DNA of 64,000 nucleotides from Dromiciops gliroides (Eukaryota; Chordata; Mammalia; Microbiotheria; Microbiotheriidae). The stretch covers positions 5,156,821 through 5,220,820 of the forward strand of contig NC_057867.1 of the NCBI RefSeq assembly GCF_019393635.1, given 5' to 3'. Positions within the stretch are counted from its first letter, which is position 1; the number at the start of each line of letters is the position of its first letter. Shown one piece after another: positions 31,403 to 44,200 of this stretch. The notes under the pieces were generated by a model. It was not told where the DNA came from. It searched no databases and saw nothing but the letters and a program-made list of their open reading frames with translations. A program made the position numbers and the translations under genes.

Positions 31403-32387
31403 GATGATTAAATTTGTTGGTATAATTGGACAAAATAGCTCCTAATAATTGCTTTAATTTCATCTTCATTAGTGGTGAATCCACTTTTTCATTTTTTATA
31501 ATGGACATTTTTATTTAAAAATTTGAGTTCCAAATTATGTCCCTCTTTCCCTCCCTTCCATTCTTCCTCCCTGAGGCAGTAAGCAGTCAGATATAGGTGA
31601 TACATGTGCAATTATTTTGTATAAGAAAACTTGAATAAAAGAAAAAAATGAAAGAGAGTGAAAAATAGCATGCTTCATTCTGTTCCATCAATATCAGTTC
31701 TTTCTTTGGAGGTAGATAGTATGCTTCATCATTAGTCCTTTGGGATTGTCTTGGATCATTGTATTGCTGTATTGATTCACGGTTCTTCATCAAATAATAT
31801 TGCTGTCTGTGTACAACATTCTCCAGGTTCTGCTCACTTCACTATACATTAGTTCATATGAGTCTTTCCAGGCCTTTCTGTAGTCATCCTGATTGTCTTT
31901 TCTTATAGCACAATAATATTCCATTACAATCATTACAGCTTGTTTAGCAATTCCCACTATTTTCATTTTTGATACTGGTAATTTGGTTTTCTTCTTTTTA
32001 AAAAAGTTCAAATTAACCAATCGTTTATTTTATTCTTTCCCCCCACAAAACCAACTCTTAGTTTCATTTATTAGTTTGATGGTTTTCTTATTTTTGATTT
32101 TATTAATCTCATTTGATATTCAGCATTTCCAATTTGGTGTTTAATTGGGAATTTTTAGTTTGTTCTTTTTCTAGTTTTTTTTTTTTTTAGTTGCATGCCC
32201 AATTCATTGGTCTGCTTTTTATTTTATTGATGTAAGCATTTAGAGACATAAATTTTCCCTTTAGTACTGCTTTGGCTGATCCCATAAATTCTGGCATGTT
32301 GTCTCTTTAAGGAAATCATTGTATGATTTGTTCTTTGACCCACCCATTCTTTAGGATTGGATTATTTAGTTTCCAATTTCTCACTTT

Positions 32388-32390
<3 letters not shown>
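31403..32390 (-). mobile_element. Antisense L1 ORF2 fragment, split by another L1
   Basis: 31,403-31,495 (GACAAAATAGCTCCTAATAA) and 31,962-32,390 (GATACTGGTAATTTGGTTTT, CTGCTTTGGCTGATCCCATA) are adjacent parts of one antisense L1 ORF2, separated by an inserted L1 3' end. The right side dissolves into (TC)n at 32,391. Its left end corresponds to the ORF2 position reached at ~30,735 by the previous L1, across a ~600 bp C/T tract. Confidence 0.8.
31496..31961 (-). mobile_element. Antisense L1 3' end nested in an L1
   Basis: It begins with the L1 3' UTR (AAAAATTTGAGTTCCAAATT, GCAGTAAGCAGTCAGATATA) and ends near CAGCTTGTTTAGCAATTCCC, where the host L1 ORF2 resumes. It has the same 3' UTR type as the copies at 27,855 and 36,795. 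Confidence 0.8.

Positions 32391-32426
<36 letters not shown>
32391..32426. repeat. (TC)n microsatellite
   Basis: About 18 perfect TC repeats followed by a C run, at the left edge of the main uninterrupted C/T domain and directly at the broken end of an L1. Confidence 0.97.
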
Positions 32427-32428
<2 letters not shown>

Positions 32429-35400
32429 CCCCCTTCTCTCTCTCCTTTTTCTTGCCCTGTCTCACTCTCTTGCTCTTTTTCTCTCTCTGATTGTTTTTCT
32501 ACCTATCTCTCCTCCCCCTTTCTCTCAGTCTCACTCCCGTTCTCTTTCTTGTTCTCTCTTCATTTTTCTCATTGTCTCCCATTCTTTTTTCTCTTCCACT
32601 CTTTCTTTCCTCTTGTCTCTATATGTCTTCCCTTTCTCTATTTACTCCTTTCTTTCTCTTTCCCTTTTTTCTTGCTGCCTATGTCACTCATTTTTTCTCT
32701 CTCTCTCATTCTCTTTCTTCTTGCTCTCTGTCACTCTTTCTTGATCTCCCTCTCTCTTACTCTGTCTCTCTCTTACTTTGTCTCATTCTCTATTTCCCAC
32801 TCTTTCCCACTCTCTTTTTCTCTTTCTCCCTACTTTTTCTCTTTCTTTCTCCCTCTCTCCCTCTCCCTCTTTCACTCTCTATTTTGATCACTGTCTTTCC
32901 AACTGTCTCCTGTTTCTTTCTCTACCTTTGTCTCTATTTCTCTCCCTCTTTTTCCTTTGCGTCTCTCTCACCTTCTCTTTACCTTTCTTTCCCTCTCTCC
33001 CTTTATCTCTCTCTGATCTTTCTGTTTCTCTCTCCCCCCTCACTTAATCTCTTTTTTTGTGTATCTCACCCTCTCTATCACTTTCTCTTTCCATCTCTCT
33101 TTCCTTTCTTTGTCTCTTTCCGTCTCTCTGCTATTCTTTCACTCATTTCTCTCTCCATTTCTTTTTCTCTCTCTTCCCTTTCCCTTTCTCTCTCTTTATT
33201 CTTTCTATCTCCCTCTCTTAACCTTTCTCTCTCCTTCCCTCTTTCTCCATTTATCTCTTTCTTTCCCATTCTCTCACTATTTCTTCTTCTTCTCTCTCCC
33301 CCGTCTCTGTCTCTCTCCATCTTAGAATTTCTTTCATTCTTTCTCTGACTTCCACTTTTAATCTTTCTCTGTCTCTTGTACTTTGTCCTTTTCTCTTTTT
33401 CTCTCTCATGGACTTTTGATAGATCTCTCTCCTTTCCCCACCTTCTCTCTGCCATCAGTTTCTCTTGTGCTGTCTTCCACTTTTTTTTGCTCTCTCTCAC
33501 TTTCTCCCTTTTCCTTGCTCTTTTTTGTTCTTTCTCCTATTTTCTCTCATTCTATTTTTCTTACTCTCTCACTCTCACTCTCATTCTTTCTCACACTCTT
33601 TCTTTTCTCCCTCTCTATCCATTTCTTTCTTCCTTTGTCTTCCACTGTCTCTCCTCTGTCTCATTCTCTTGCTCTTTTCCACTATTTCTGTCTTTCTCTT
33701 TCCTTTTGTCTGCATTTCTCTCTCCTCATTTCTCTTTTCTTCTTTCTATTTCTCTTTCTGTCTCACTCATTCTCTTTCACTCTTTCTTTTCTCCTTTCTC
33801 TATGCTTCTTTTGCTCTGTCTCACTATCCCACTCTTTAATTCTTTTTCTCTCCCACTCTTTCTTTGTCTCCCTCTCTCACACTCACCTGCTCACTCCTTT
33901 TCTTCTTTCACTCTGCCTCTCTGTCCCTCTCTCCCATTCTTTTTCTATTTAACTTTTTCTTGCTCTCCTCACCTTTTCTTTCTTTCTCCCCCTTTCTCTT
34001 GATCTGTCTCACTGTTTCTCTCACTGCTTCTGTTTTTCTGTCCCCTACTTTTTTCTCTTGCTCTTACTTTGTCCATATCTCTCCATCCACTCTCTATTTC
34101 CCCATTTTCTCTCTTTCTTTCTCTTTCGTCTCTCATCCTCTCTCTCTCTGTCTCTTTCTATCTTTCTTTCTCCCACTCTGCCTTCCTCTTTCTCTTGGCC
34201 TTTGTTTTGTAGTTCTCATTTATGTTGTTACTATCCTCTCTTTATCTCTCTCTTTTACTTTCTTTTTTAAAAAAAGTTAAACTTCTGGACTTTGAACTGA
34301 ATTCTCATCTGGTCTCACTTTCATTCTTTCTTGTACTCTCTCATTCTCTTTTTCTCTCTTTATCTCCTCTTCTCTATTGCTTTCTTTCTCCATTTTCTAT
34401 CTCCCTCCTCTTTTTGTCTTTTTCACTGTCTCTTTGCCTCTCTTTTTCTGTTTCTCTCCCACCCTTTCTCTCTCTTCCTTTATATTTCTCTCTCCCTCTT
34501 TCTCTTTTCCTCGGTCTCTTTATTTCTCTTTCCCTCCTTTTCCCCTTTTCTCTCTTCCTATTTCTATCTCTCTCTCTTTTGCTATCTATGTCTCTCCCTA
34601 TTTTTCTGTCTCCCACTTTTTCCTTTCTCCCATTCTCTTTTCTCCATTTCTCTCTCCCTCTTTCTCCCTGTATCTCTTTCTCTCTTATTACTCTCTCCAT
34701 TTCTATTTCCCTCTTTCCCTTTCTATCTTTACCTCTGCCTTTCTGCTTCTCTCCTACTCTCTCTCTCCATCTTCTGATCTCTCACTTTTTTCACTAATTC
34801 TCTCTCCCACTCTGTCACTCTTGCTCATTCCCTTTCTCTATTTCCTTCTTTCTCATGCTCTCTCTGTCTCACTCTCATTGTCTCTTGCTCTTTGTCATTC
34901 TCCTTCTTCCTCTTTTTCTCTCATTCTCTCTCCCACTCTATCCTCCCTCTTTCCCTTTCTCCCTCTCTTTCAACCTCCTTCTTTCACTTTCTGTCCCACT
35001 CACTATCTCACTCTTATTTTTTGTCTTGGTCTTTCAATTTCTCACTTTCTCTTTTTCTCTATTTCCCCCCTCTCAATGTCTTTCTCTAACCTCTTACTTT
35101 TTTCCCATTTCCCTTTCTCCCTCTTTCTGTCACTCTGTCTCACTCTCTCATACTTTCTCTGCCACTTCCTCTCTCACTCATTCTCCCTTTTCTCCCTCTT
35201 TCTTGCCTCTTTCATTCTGTTCCCCCTTTCTCACTCTCATTCCTTTTCTCTCTCCTTCATTCACTCATTCTTTTTCTCCTTAACTCTGTCTCTTTCTCTC
35301 CATCTTCTCTCATTCTTTCTCACTTTTTTCTATTTCTGTTTCTGTCTTTGTCTCCATTCTTTTTTCACTTTTTCCTCCCCTCTCTCCCATTCTCAATTTC

Positions 35401-36789
35401 TCTTGCTGTCATTCTTGCTGTACTCCCAGTCTTTTTCTTGCTGTCTCTCACGCTCATTCTCATTTTTTCTCCATGGGTTTCACTCTCTGTATTTCCCTCT
35501 TTCCCTCTTTTTCTCTATATCATTCTCTTTCTCTCTCTTGATCTGTTCCCCTCTCTCCCCCCTCTTTTTCTCTTACTTTGTCTTTCTCCTCCTCTCTGTG
35601 CCTCACTTTTCCTTTTTCTTTCTTGCTCTTTGTCACTCTCTCCTTCTCTCTCACTTTCCTTTTTTCTCTATCTCCTCCTCTTTCTCCCCCTGCTTACTTT
35701 CTCTCTCTATTTAAATTTCTTCACTTCTTTCTCTCTCCCACTCATTATCCATTTTCATTTCTCTGGCATTCTTTGTCTCCACCTCTTTTTATTTCTCACT
35801 CTTTCACTCTTTGTGTATTTGTCTCCCACTTTCTTTCTCCCTTTCTCTTGCTCTCTTTGTTTTTCTTTTTCTTCCTTTCTTACTCTGTCCCTCCACCTCC
35901 CCTTTTCTCTTGCTTTCTTGTTCCCTCTCTTTATTTCCATTTTCTCTCACTGTTATTCTTTTTTCTCTTTCTCCTGATCCTTTTCAGGCCTCTCTTTCTC
36001 TCTTGGTCTCACCCTCATTACTTTTTCTCCCTCTATTTCTGTTTCCCTTCCACTTCTCCCCTCCTTTGTCTCCATTTTTCTCTTCCTCACTTTTTTTCCT
36101 CCTCTGTCTCACTCTTTTTCTCTCTTCCATCCTATGTTTCTGCCTCTTCATTTCCTGCTGTCTCCCTCTTTCTCTTACTCTGTCTCTCATTCTTTTTTTT
36201 TTCTTTAGCTCTCCCTTTCTAGTTATCTTTCACTGTCTTTCTCTCCATCTCAGTTTTTTCTTGGTCTTTTTATCTTCCCTCCACCCCTTTTTTTGCTCTG
36301 TTTCTGTCCTTCTCTTTCAGTTTCTCACTTTCTTCTGCTTTCTCTATCCATCTCTCTGTCTCCAACTCTTTCTTTCTCCTCCTCTCTCCCCCTTTTTTCT
36401 CATTTCCTTTTTTCTTCCTCTTTATCACTCTTTGATTATTCTCTTTTATTCTCATCTTCTTTGTCACTCTTTCTTGCTCTCACTCTCTCATTCAGTTATT
36501 CTCTCTCACACTCTTATCTTTTCTGTCTCCCAATTTTGTTTCTCTCTTCCCCATTCCTCTTTTGCCTCTCATTCATTCTCTTTCACTCTAATTCTTGTCT
36601 CACTCTTTTATTCTCTCTCATGCTATCTTTGACATTTTCTTTCTCTGTCACCCTTTCTCACTCTCTCTTGCTTTCTCCCTTTATTCCTCTCCAGCATACA
36701 CTGTCATTGTCACGCTCTTTCTTTCCCTGTCTCTCACTCTCTCTATTGCTCTTTTTCTCTTTCTTCTCTTCTCTGTCTCTCTTTTGTTT

Positions 36790-37145
36790 TAAATAGCATT
36801 TTACTTTTGTTAGTGACATGTAAAGATAATTGTAGCATCTGTTTAAAAAAAAATTTTGAGTTCCAAATTTTCTCCCTCCCTCCCTTCCCTCTCTGACAGT
36901 ATACAATTTTACACAGGTTATATATGTGCAAGAATGTCAAATGGATTTCTATATTAGCCATGTTGTGAAAGAAGAAACAGAACAAAAGGGGGGAAACCAT
37001 GAAAAAAATAAAGCAAATGAAAATAATCTGCTTCTGTCTGCATTCAGATGCCATCAATTCTTTCTCTGGAGGTGGAGAGCATTTTCCATCATGAGTCCTT
37101 TGGAATTGTCTTGCATCATTGAACTGCTGAGAAACGGTAAATCAT
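36790..37145 (-). mobile_element. Antisense L1 3' end inside the C/T domain
   Basis: TTTTGAGTTCCAAATTTTCT, ACACAGGTTATATATGTGCA, GGAGAGCATTTTCCATCATG and AGTCCTTTGGAATTGTCTTG are the L1 3' UTR in antisense. Both edges pass straight into C/T-rich repeat. Confidence 0.9.
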
Positions 37146-37749
37146 TCAGTCTCACTCTCTTCTACTCTCTGTCTCCCTTTTAGTCTCTTTTCTCTCTCAT
37201 TCTCTCCTCTTTCTCTCACGGTCTTCATCTCTCTCGCTCTCACTCTCTTATCTCATCTCTTGCTTTCCTCTATGCTGTCCCTCTCTTTCTGTCTCCTGCT
37301 CCTCTCTCTCACTCTGTTTCTTTATCCTGTTCTTTTTATCACTCTTGATCTATTTCTGTCTTTCTGTCTCTACTTTTTTCCTCTCCCATTCTTGGTCTTT
37401 GTCATACTGTCTATCTCATTTTCTCTCTTCCCATCTTTCTGTTTCTCCCACTCCCTCTTTCTTGCTCTTTGTCACTCATTCTCTCCCCATATCTCTCTTT
37501 CTCACTGTTTCTTTCTCTTTTTTCTCTGTCGCACTCTTTTATTCTTTCCCACTCTTTCTTTCTTGCTCTACTTGTGACTCTGTTCTCTCCCACTCATTCT
37601 TACTCTTTCCCTTTTCCCCTTTTCTCCTCTCTAACTTTCTCTCTCCCTCTCATTCTTTCTTTTTTCTTTCTTTTCTTTTTGTCTCCTACTCTTTTTTCAC
37701 AATCTCTCTCTAATCTCTCATTCCTTTTCTCTGTCTCTAATTCTCTTTT

Positions 37750-37890
37750 TCTTTTTGAGGGGCAATGAGGGTTAAGTGACTTGCCCAGGGTCACACAGCT
37801 AGTAAGTGTCAAGTGTCCGAGGCCGGATTTGAACGCAGGTACTCCTGAATCCAGGGCCGGTGCTCTATCCACTGCGCCACCTAGCCGCCC
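37750..37890 (-). mobile_element. WSINE1-type SINE, antisense, 15 bp TSD
   Basis: Antisense body (AAGTGACTTGCCCAGGGTCA, GAGGCCGGATTTGAACGCAG) and head (CACTGCGCCACCTAGCCGCC). CTCTAATTCTCTTTT flanks it perfectly at 37,735-37,749 and 37,891-37,905. It shows that the C/T domain itself served as a target. Confidence 0.97.
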
Positions 37891-40159
37891 CTCTAATTCT
37901 CTTTTGCTCCCTTTCTCCATCTTTCTTTCCCTCTGTTTCTCTTTTTCTTTTTATCCCTTTCTCCCATCTTACTATTTATCTTGTTGTTTCTTTCTTGTCT
38001 CTCATTTTCTCCTTCCTAAACTTTCTTTCTCTGACTCACATTTTTTTCTCTCTCCCCCTCTCTCTCTACCATTCTCTTTTTCTGCCATTTCCTCTCTTGT
38101 TCTTTTACCTACTCTCTCTGATGCTCTTTCCTTCTATTTCTCACTGTTTTTCTGTTTCCTACTCCTTTTTCACTTGCTCTCTACACTTCACCTGTCTCTC
38201 TTCCTCTATCTTGCTCTCCTTTTTCTACTGTTTCACTCATTTGTCTTCTTCTTTCTCCCCACCTCACTGTTTAGCTTGCTGTTTCTGTCTTTCTGTTTTC
38301 TATTCTTTTTTCTTTCTCCTTCCTTCTCACTTTCTATTTCTCTTGCTCTTTTTCTCTTTATTCTCTCACTCTTTCCCACTGTTCCTCATTCTTTCTCCTT
38401 TTTTTTCCACTCTCCTCCCTGCTCTCTCTCCCTATTTTCTTTCCCTTTTCTACTATCTCACTTTCATTCTTTCACCCTCCTCCATTTTTCCTCTTTCTTG
38501 CTCTCTGACACTCCTATCTCCCCTCTTGCTGTTTCATTCTCATTCTCTCTCTCCCCCATGTTCTGTTTCTTCATCTCCAGTTTTTCTCACCTTTCTTTTT
38601 CATTCCTTCTCTTTACTTCAGTGTCTCTCCTGCTCTTTGTCACTTTCATTCTCTGTCCCCCTCTCTTGCTGTCATCCATTCTTTTTCGTTCTCTTTCTCT
38701 CCCTTTTATCTCTATTTCTCTGTCTTCCACATCTTCTTTCATTTTTTCACTTTTTCCCCCATTCTCTCCTGCATTCTGTTCTTATTCTTTTTCTTGCTCT
38801 GTTTTCCCCTTTATTTCTCTCTTTTCCACTGTCTCAGTTTCAAATTCTCTCTTCCACATACTGTCTCTCATTCTCTCTCTTGTTTGCTTTTTATCTCCCA
38901 TTCTTTTTTCACTTTCTCTCTCTCACTCTGTATTTCTCACACTCTCTCAGTATCTGTCACTTTCCCTCTCTGCCTTGGTCTCTTTTTATATATTTTTCCT
39001 TCTTTCCCTCTGTCTCACTCTCTCATTACTTTATCCTTTCTCCCACTCTTCCTCTTTCTTTCCTTCTTTATTTTACTCTCTTATTCTCTCACAGTTTTTC
39101 TTGCTCTATTTGTGACTCTCCCTCTTCTCTTTTTCCCCTCTTTCACTCTATCCCTCTTTCTTCCTTGCTTTTTCTTTTTTCATTTCTTTCTCTTGCCCAC
39201 TGTTTTTCACCCTCTCTTTTTCTCACTGTCTTTTTCTCTCTCCACTCTTGCATCCTCTTTATCTCTCAACCTCATTCTCACTCTAGCATGCTCTCTTCCA
39301 CTACCTCTTTCTTGTTCTCTTTCCCACTCTTTCCCTCTCATCTTCACTTTCATCCATTCTCTTTCCTGGTCTTTCTGTCACCCACTCTTTTCCATCTCAC
39401 TCTCCCTATTTCTTTCCCACTCATTCTTACACTCTCTTCCTTTTTCCTCCTTTTCTCACTCTGTTTCTTTTTGTCTCCTACTTTTTTTCACTCTCTACCC
39501 CTCACTTTGTCTTTCTCACTCTCCCTATCTTTTTCTTTTTATCTCTTTCTCCCCATCTTACTATTTATCTTGGTTTGTCTCCCATTCGGTCTCACTCACA
39601 CTTCTGTCTTTCTTGCTCTCTTCATTCTCTTCCACTCTCATTCTTTCTCCCCCTTTCTTTCTATCCTTCTGTCCCTTTTCCTCTCACTCCCAGTCTCTTT
39701 CTTGCTCTTTGTCACTCTCATTCTCTGTTCTCTTCTCATTCTGTCATTTTTTCTCTCTCCCTCTTTCTCTTGCTTCGTGTGTATTCCATTCTTCCACTCT
39801 CCCCTTATCTCTGTTTGTCACTGTCTTTTTCTTTCTCTCTTGCTCTCGCTGTCTCCCACATCTTCTTACTCTTTCTCCCTCTCCCTTTTCCTCTCTCTTC
39901 CACTCTGTTTCAGTCTCATATTCTCTTTCGCATGCTGTCTTTCTCTATTTCTCTGTTTCTTTCTGTCTCATCCTCTCATACTTTTTCTTGCTCTATTTAT
40001 GAATCTTTCCACCTCACTTTCTTGCTTTTTCTTTTTCACTTTCTCTCTCTGCATTTTCCTCTCTCTCATTCTCGTTCTGTTTCTTTGTTTTCCAGTTTTT
40101 TACTCTCTCCCCCTTTTTCTTTCTCCTCTCTTTCTCCTTCATTCTGTTCCTCATTCTGT

Positions 40160-41285
40160 TCTTATTCTTTTTCTTGCTGTCTCCCTCTGTCCCACTATTT
40201 ATTTTGCTGTTTGTCTTTGACTTCCATTCTGTTTTCTTTCTCATTCTTTATTTCCTCCTCCTCCTCCTTTCTTTCTCTCTCTCCCTCACTGTTTCCTTCT
40301 TTTTCTTTCCCTCTCTCACCTCTCTCAAACTTTCTGTCTTCCTGTCTCTTTACCTCTTTCATCCATACTCTCCCACTTTGTCAGTCTCTTTTTTTTGCTT
40401 CTTTCACTGTCTTTCTCCCTTTTCTTCTCACACTCATTCTTTCTCCCGCACTCTATTCCTCTCTCCTCCTTTCCCTCAGTCTCACTGTCTTTATCACTTT
40501 CCTTTCTATTTCTCACTGTTTCTGTCTCTCTTTCCTATTCTTTTTCTTATCATTCTTCCTCTCATTCTTTCATTTCTCTTGCTGTCTTTTTTCTGTCTAC
40601 TCTTTCATCCTCTTTATCTCTTCTTTTCCTTTCACTGTCTTCTTATCTTTTTCTTCTTTTTGCTTTCTCTGTCTCTTATTCTTGATCTCTCCCACTCTCT
40701 CCTCTATCTCTTTTTCTCTCACTGTCTTCCATGTTTTCTTCCTCTCATTTTTTCACTCTCTCCCCTACTCTCTCCTGCATTCTGTTCTTATTCTTTTTCT
40801 TGCTGTCTCCCTCTGTCCCACTATTTATTTTGCTGTTTGTCTTTGACTTCCATTCTGTTTTCTTTCTTATTCTTTTTCTTCCTCCTCCTTTCTCTCTCTC
40901 TCCCTCACTGTTTCCTTCTTTCTCACCTCTCTCAAACTTTCTGTCTTCCTGTCTCTTTACCTTTCATCCATACTCTCCCACTTTGTCAGTCTCTTTTTTC
41001 ACTGTCTTTCTCCCCTTTCTTCTCACACTCATTCTTTCTCCCTCACTCTATTCCCCTCTCTCCTCCTTTCCATTTCTCACTGTTTCTCTTTCATCCTCTT
41101 TATCTCTTCTTTTCCTTTCACTGTCTTATCTTTTTCCTCTTTTTGCTTTCTCTGTCTCTTATCCTTGATCTCTCCCACTCTCTCCTCTATCTCTATTTCT
41201 CTCACTGTCTTCCATGTTTTCTTCCTCTCATTTTTTCACTCTCCCCTACTCTCTCCTGCATTCTGTTCTTATTCTTTTTCTTGCT
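40160..41285. repeat. Local tandem duplication in the C/T domain (~0.5-0.6 kb units)
   Basis: The block starting TTCTTGCTGTCTCCCTCTGT at ~40,170 and passing CTATTTATTTTGCTGTTTGT, AACTTTCTGTCTTCCTGTCT and CATCCATACTCTCCCACTTT recurs from ~40,798. The second copy is shorter, with several internal losses. A third start (TCTGTTCTTATTCTTTTTCT) is at ~41,268. Confidence 0.88.
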
Positions 41286-44200
41286 GTCTCCCCCTTTATT
41301 TCTCTCTCTCCCACTCCCTTTCTCTGTCTTTAATTCTTTCTTTTTCTTCCATGTCATATTTCTCACATTCTCTCAATCTGTCAATTTCTCTCTCACTCTC
41401 TGTGCCTTGGTCTCTTTTTCTAACTTTGTCTCATTCTCTCATTTTTTTCTTGGTCCATTTCTTTCTCTTCCTTCCCACTTTCTCCTTCTCTCTTTCTTTC
41501 TCTCTGATTCCCAGTTTTTCACTCTCTCTAGTTATCTATTTTTCCTTTCTTTCTCCACTCTTTCATCCTCTTTATCTCTCAATCTCATTCTTTTGCTTTC
41601 TCTCACTCTCTCTCCCTCATTCTGTTCTCTTTCTTGTGCTGTCTCCCACTTAGTCTCACTCTCATTCTTTCTTGCTTTTTGTCTATTTCACTCACTCTCT
41701 GTCTCCTCTTTTTCACTCTCTCTTTCTCACTATCGAGCTGTTTCTGACTTCCATTCCTTTTTGTCTTACTCACTCTCTCCCCTCTTTCTCTCACTGTTTC
41801 TTTCACTGTCTCACTCTCTCATTCTTTTATTCCCTCTATCCCTTTATCTACCACTCTCTTTTTCTCTCATCATTTTTCTCTTGCTGTCATTCTTTATTTC
41901 ACCTACTTTTTCCCTGTCTCCATTTCCCTGTATATATCTCTTTCCTTCTTTCCCTCACTATGTTTGTCTTTTATCTCTGTAATTCTTTTTCTCTCCTTTC
42001 TCACTGTGCTCCTCCCTCTTTCTTCAGCTCTCTCTCCTCTCTCCCCCTTTTTATCTCTCATTCTTTCTTGCTCTGTCACTCTTGTTCTCTGTCCCCTTCT
42101 ATTGCTGTTTCACTTTCTCTTCCTGTTTTTGTCTATCTTGCTCTTCCTTTCTCCCATGTTTTCTTACTCTCTCTCTCTACTTCTCATTCTCTTTCCCATA
42201 TGCTATCTTTCTCACACTCTCATTCTTTCTTGCTTTTTGTCTCTCTATTTCTCTCACTCTGTTTCTTTCTGTCTCCTACTCTATTTTCACTTTCTCTTTC
42301 CCTCTCCCTCTCTGCTTCTTGGTCTTTTTTTCTTTTTAAGCCTCTTTCCACTTCTTTATCTCACTCTGTCGTCTCATCCTCTCACACTTTTTTTGCTCTT
42401 TTCTTTCTCCCTCTTTTCCTTCCTTTCTCTCTGCATTTTTTGTCTTCTCTGTCTCATTCTCTTATTCTATTTCTTTCACTCTTTTTCTCTCTCCTTCACT
42501 CTTTCCCTCATTCTGCTCTTTCTCCTCCTTTCTTACTGTCTCACTTTTATTTCTGTATCCTACTTTTTTCACTTTCTCCCCCCACATTGTCTCTCTCTTA
42601 TCTACTCATTCTCTCTCCCACTCCCTCTGTCTCCTCCACTTTTTTCTCACTCAGTCTCACTATTTATTTTGCTGTTTGTCTTTCTGTCTCCCATTCTTTT
42701 TCTATCTCATTTATTCTTTCTGTTTCCTTCTCTCTCTCTAATTCCTACTCTCCCACTCTGTCATTCTTTTTTCCTTTCTTTCCCTTTCTTCTCTTTTTCT
42801 CCCTCTCTCCTATTTCTCATGCTGTTTCTTTCTTTCGCTGTCTTTTTTCTCTGTGTGTAAACTCTTTCATCTTCTTTATCTCTTATTTTCCTTTCTTTCT
42901 ATCTTCCTGCTTATCTTTTTCCTCTTTTGCTCTGTCTCCTACTCTTTATCTCTCCCACTCCTCTAATTCTCACTTTCTTGCGCTCTCTCACTCTCATTCT
43001 GTCCCCCCTTTCTCTTGCTTTCTTTGTCATTCTCTCTTCCTTTATCTCTATCTCCCTGTCTTCTACATTTTCTTACTCTCATTTTCTTTATTCTCTCCTG
43101 CATTCTGTTCTCATTCTTTTTCTTCCTGTCTTTAACTTTCTTAGTCTCGTTCTTTCTCTCCTACTCTTTTTTCCCACTTTCTCTATATCCCTGTTTTACT
43201 TTTTCTTTTTATCTTTCTTTCTCACTATTTTTCCAGCTGTTTCTGTGTTTTGCTGTCTCCCATCCATCTCTATGCCTCTCTCTCCTTTTTCTCTCATCCT
43301 TTTACGCTTCCTCTGTCTCACTCAATCTCTCTCACTGTCTCTTTCACTCTCTCTCCCTTTCATTCTTTGCCGCTTTCTCTACTATTCTCTCTCACTCTCT
43401 TGCTGTCTCATTCTCACTTTTACCTACTCTTTCCCTCTCTTTCTGTCATTCATTCTTTTCCCTGTCTCCATTTCTCTTTCCTTCTTGCTTTCACTGTCTT
43501 CCTCTCCCTATTTCTTTCCCACTCATTCTTACACACCCTCTTCCTTTTTCCTCTTTCACTCACTGTTTCACTATTTATCTTCTTGTCTCCCATGCTGTCT
43601 CACTCTTTCACACATACCTTTTCTCTGTCTTTCTTGCTCTCTCATTTTCTCCTACTTTCCTTTCTGCTCTATTTGTGATTCTCTCTCTCCCCAGTTCTTA
43701 AACTAATTCTCCCTCTCTCCCTTTTTCTCTCACACCCATTCTTTTCCTCTCCCTCTTTACCTCTTTTTTCCATCTTTCTGTTTATCTCCCACTCTTTCTT
43801 GTTCTCTGTCACTCATTCTCTCTCCCTTTTTTCCTCTCTTTTCTACTTTGTCTCATATTCTCTTTCCCACATACTCTCTCACACCCTCATTATTTCTTGT
43901 TTTTTGTCTTTCTACATTTCTCTTACTCGGTTTCTTTCTGTCTCCCCCTATTTTTTCCCTCTCTTTCCCTCTGTCTCTTTTTCTTTTTATCCCTCTTGCC
44001 CCTTCTTTTTCCCACTCTGTCTCATCCTTACACTTTTTTGCCCTATTTTTGATGCTCTCCTCCTCACTTTCTTGTTCTTTTTTCTTTCCCTCTTTCTCTT
44101 TCTCTTGCTATCACTGTTTTTCTTGCTTTCTCCCTTTCTTTCTCTCTTCTCATTCTTCTTCTCTTCCCATCACTTTCTTCCTTTTTCCTCTTTCATTCTG

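Noticed and set aside
37860-40220. 786-codon plus-strand open frame, Ser/Leu/Phe-rich, looking like a multi-pass membrane protein
   Set aside because: It is translated C/T-rich repeat: TCT, CTC, TTC and CTT spell Ser, Leu and Phe and contain no stop codons. It starts inside an antisense SINE, and similar frames exist in the other plus frames and throughout 30.8-55.6 kb.
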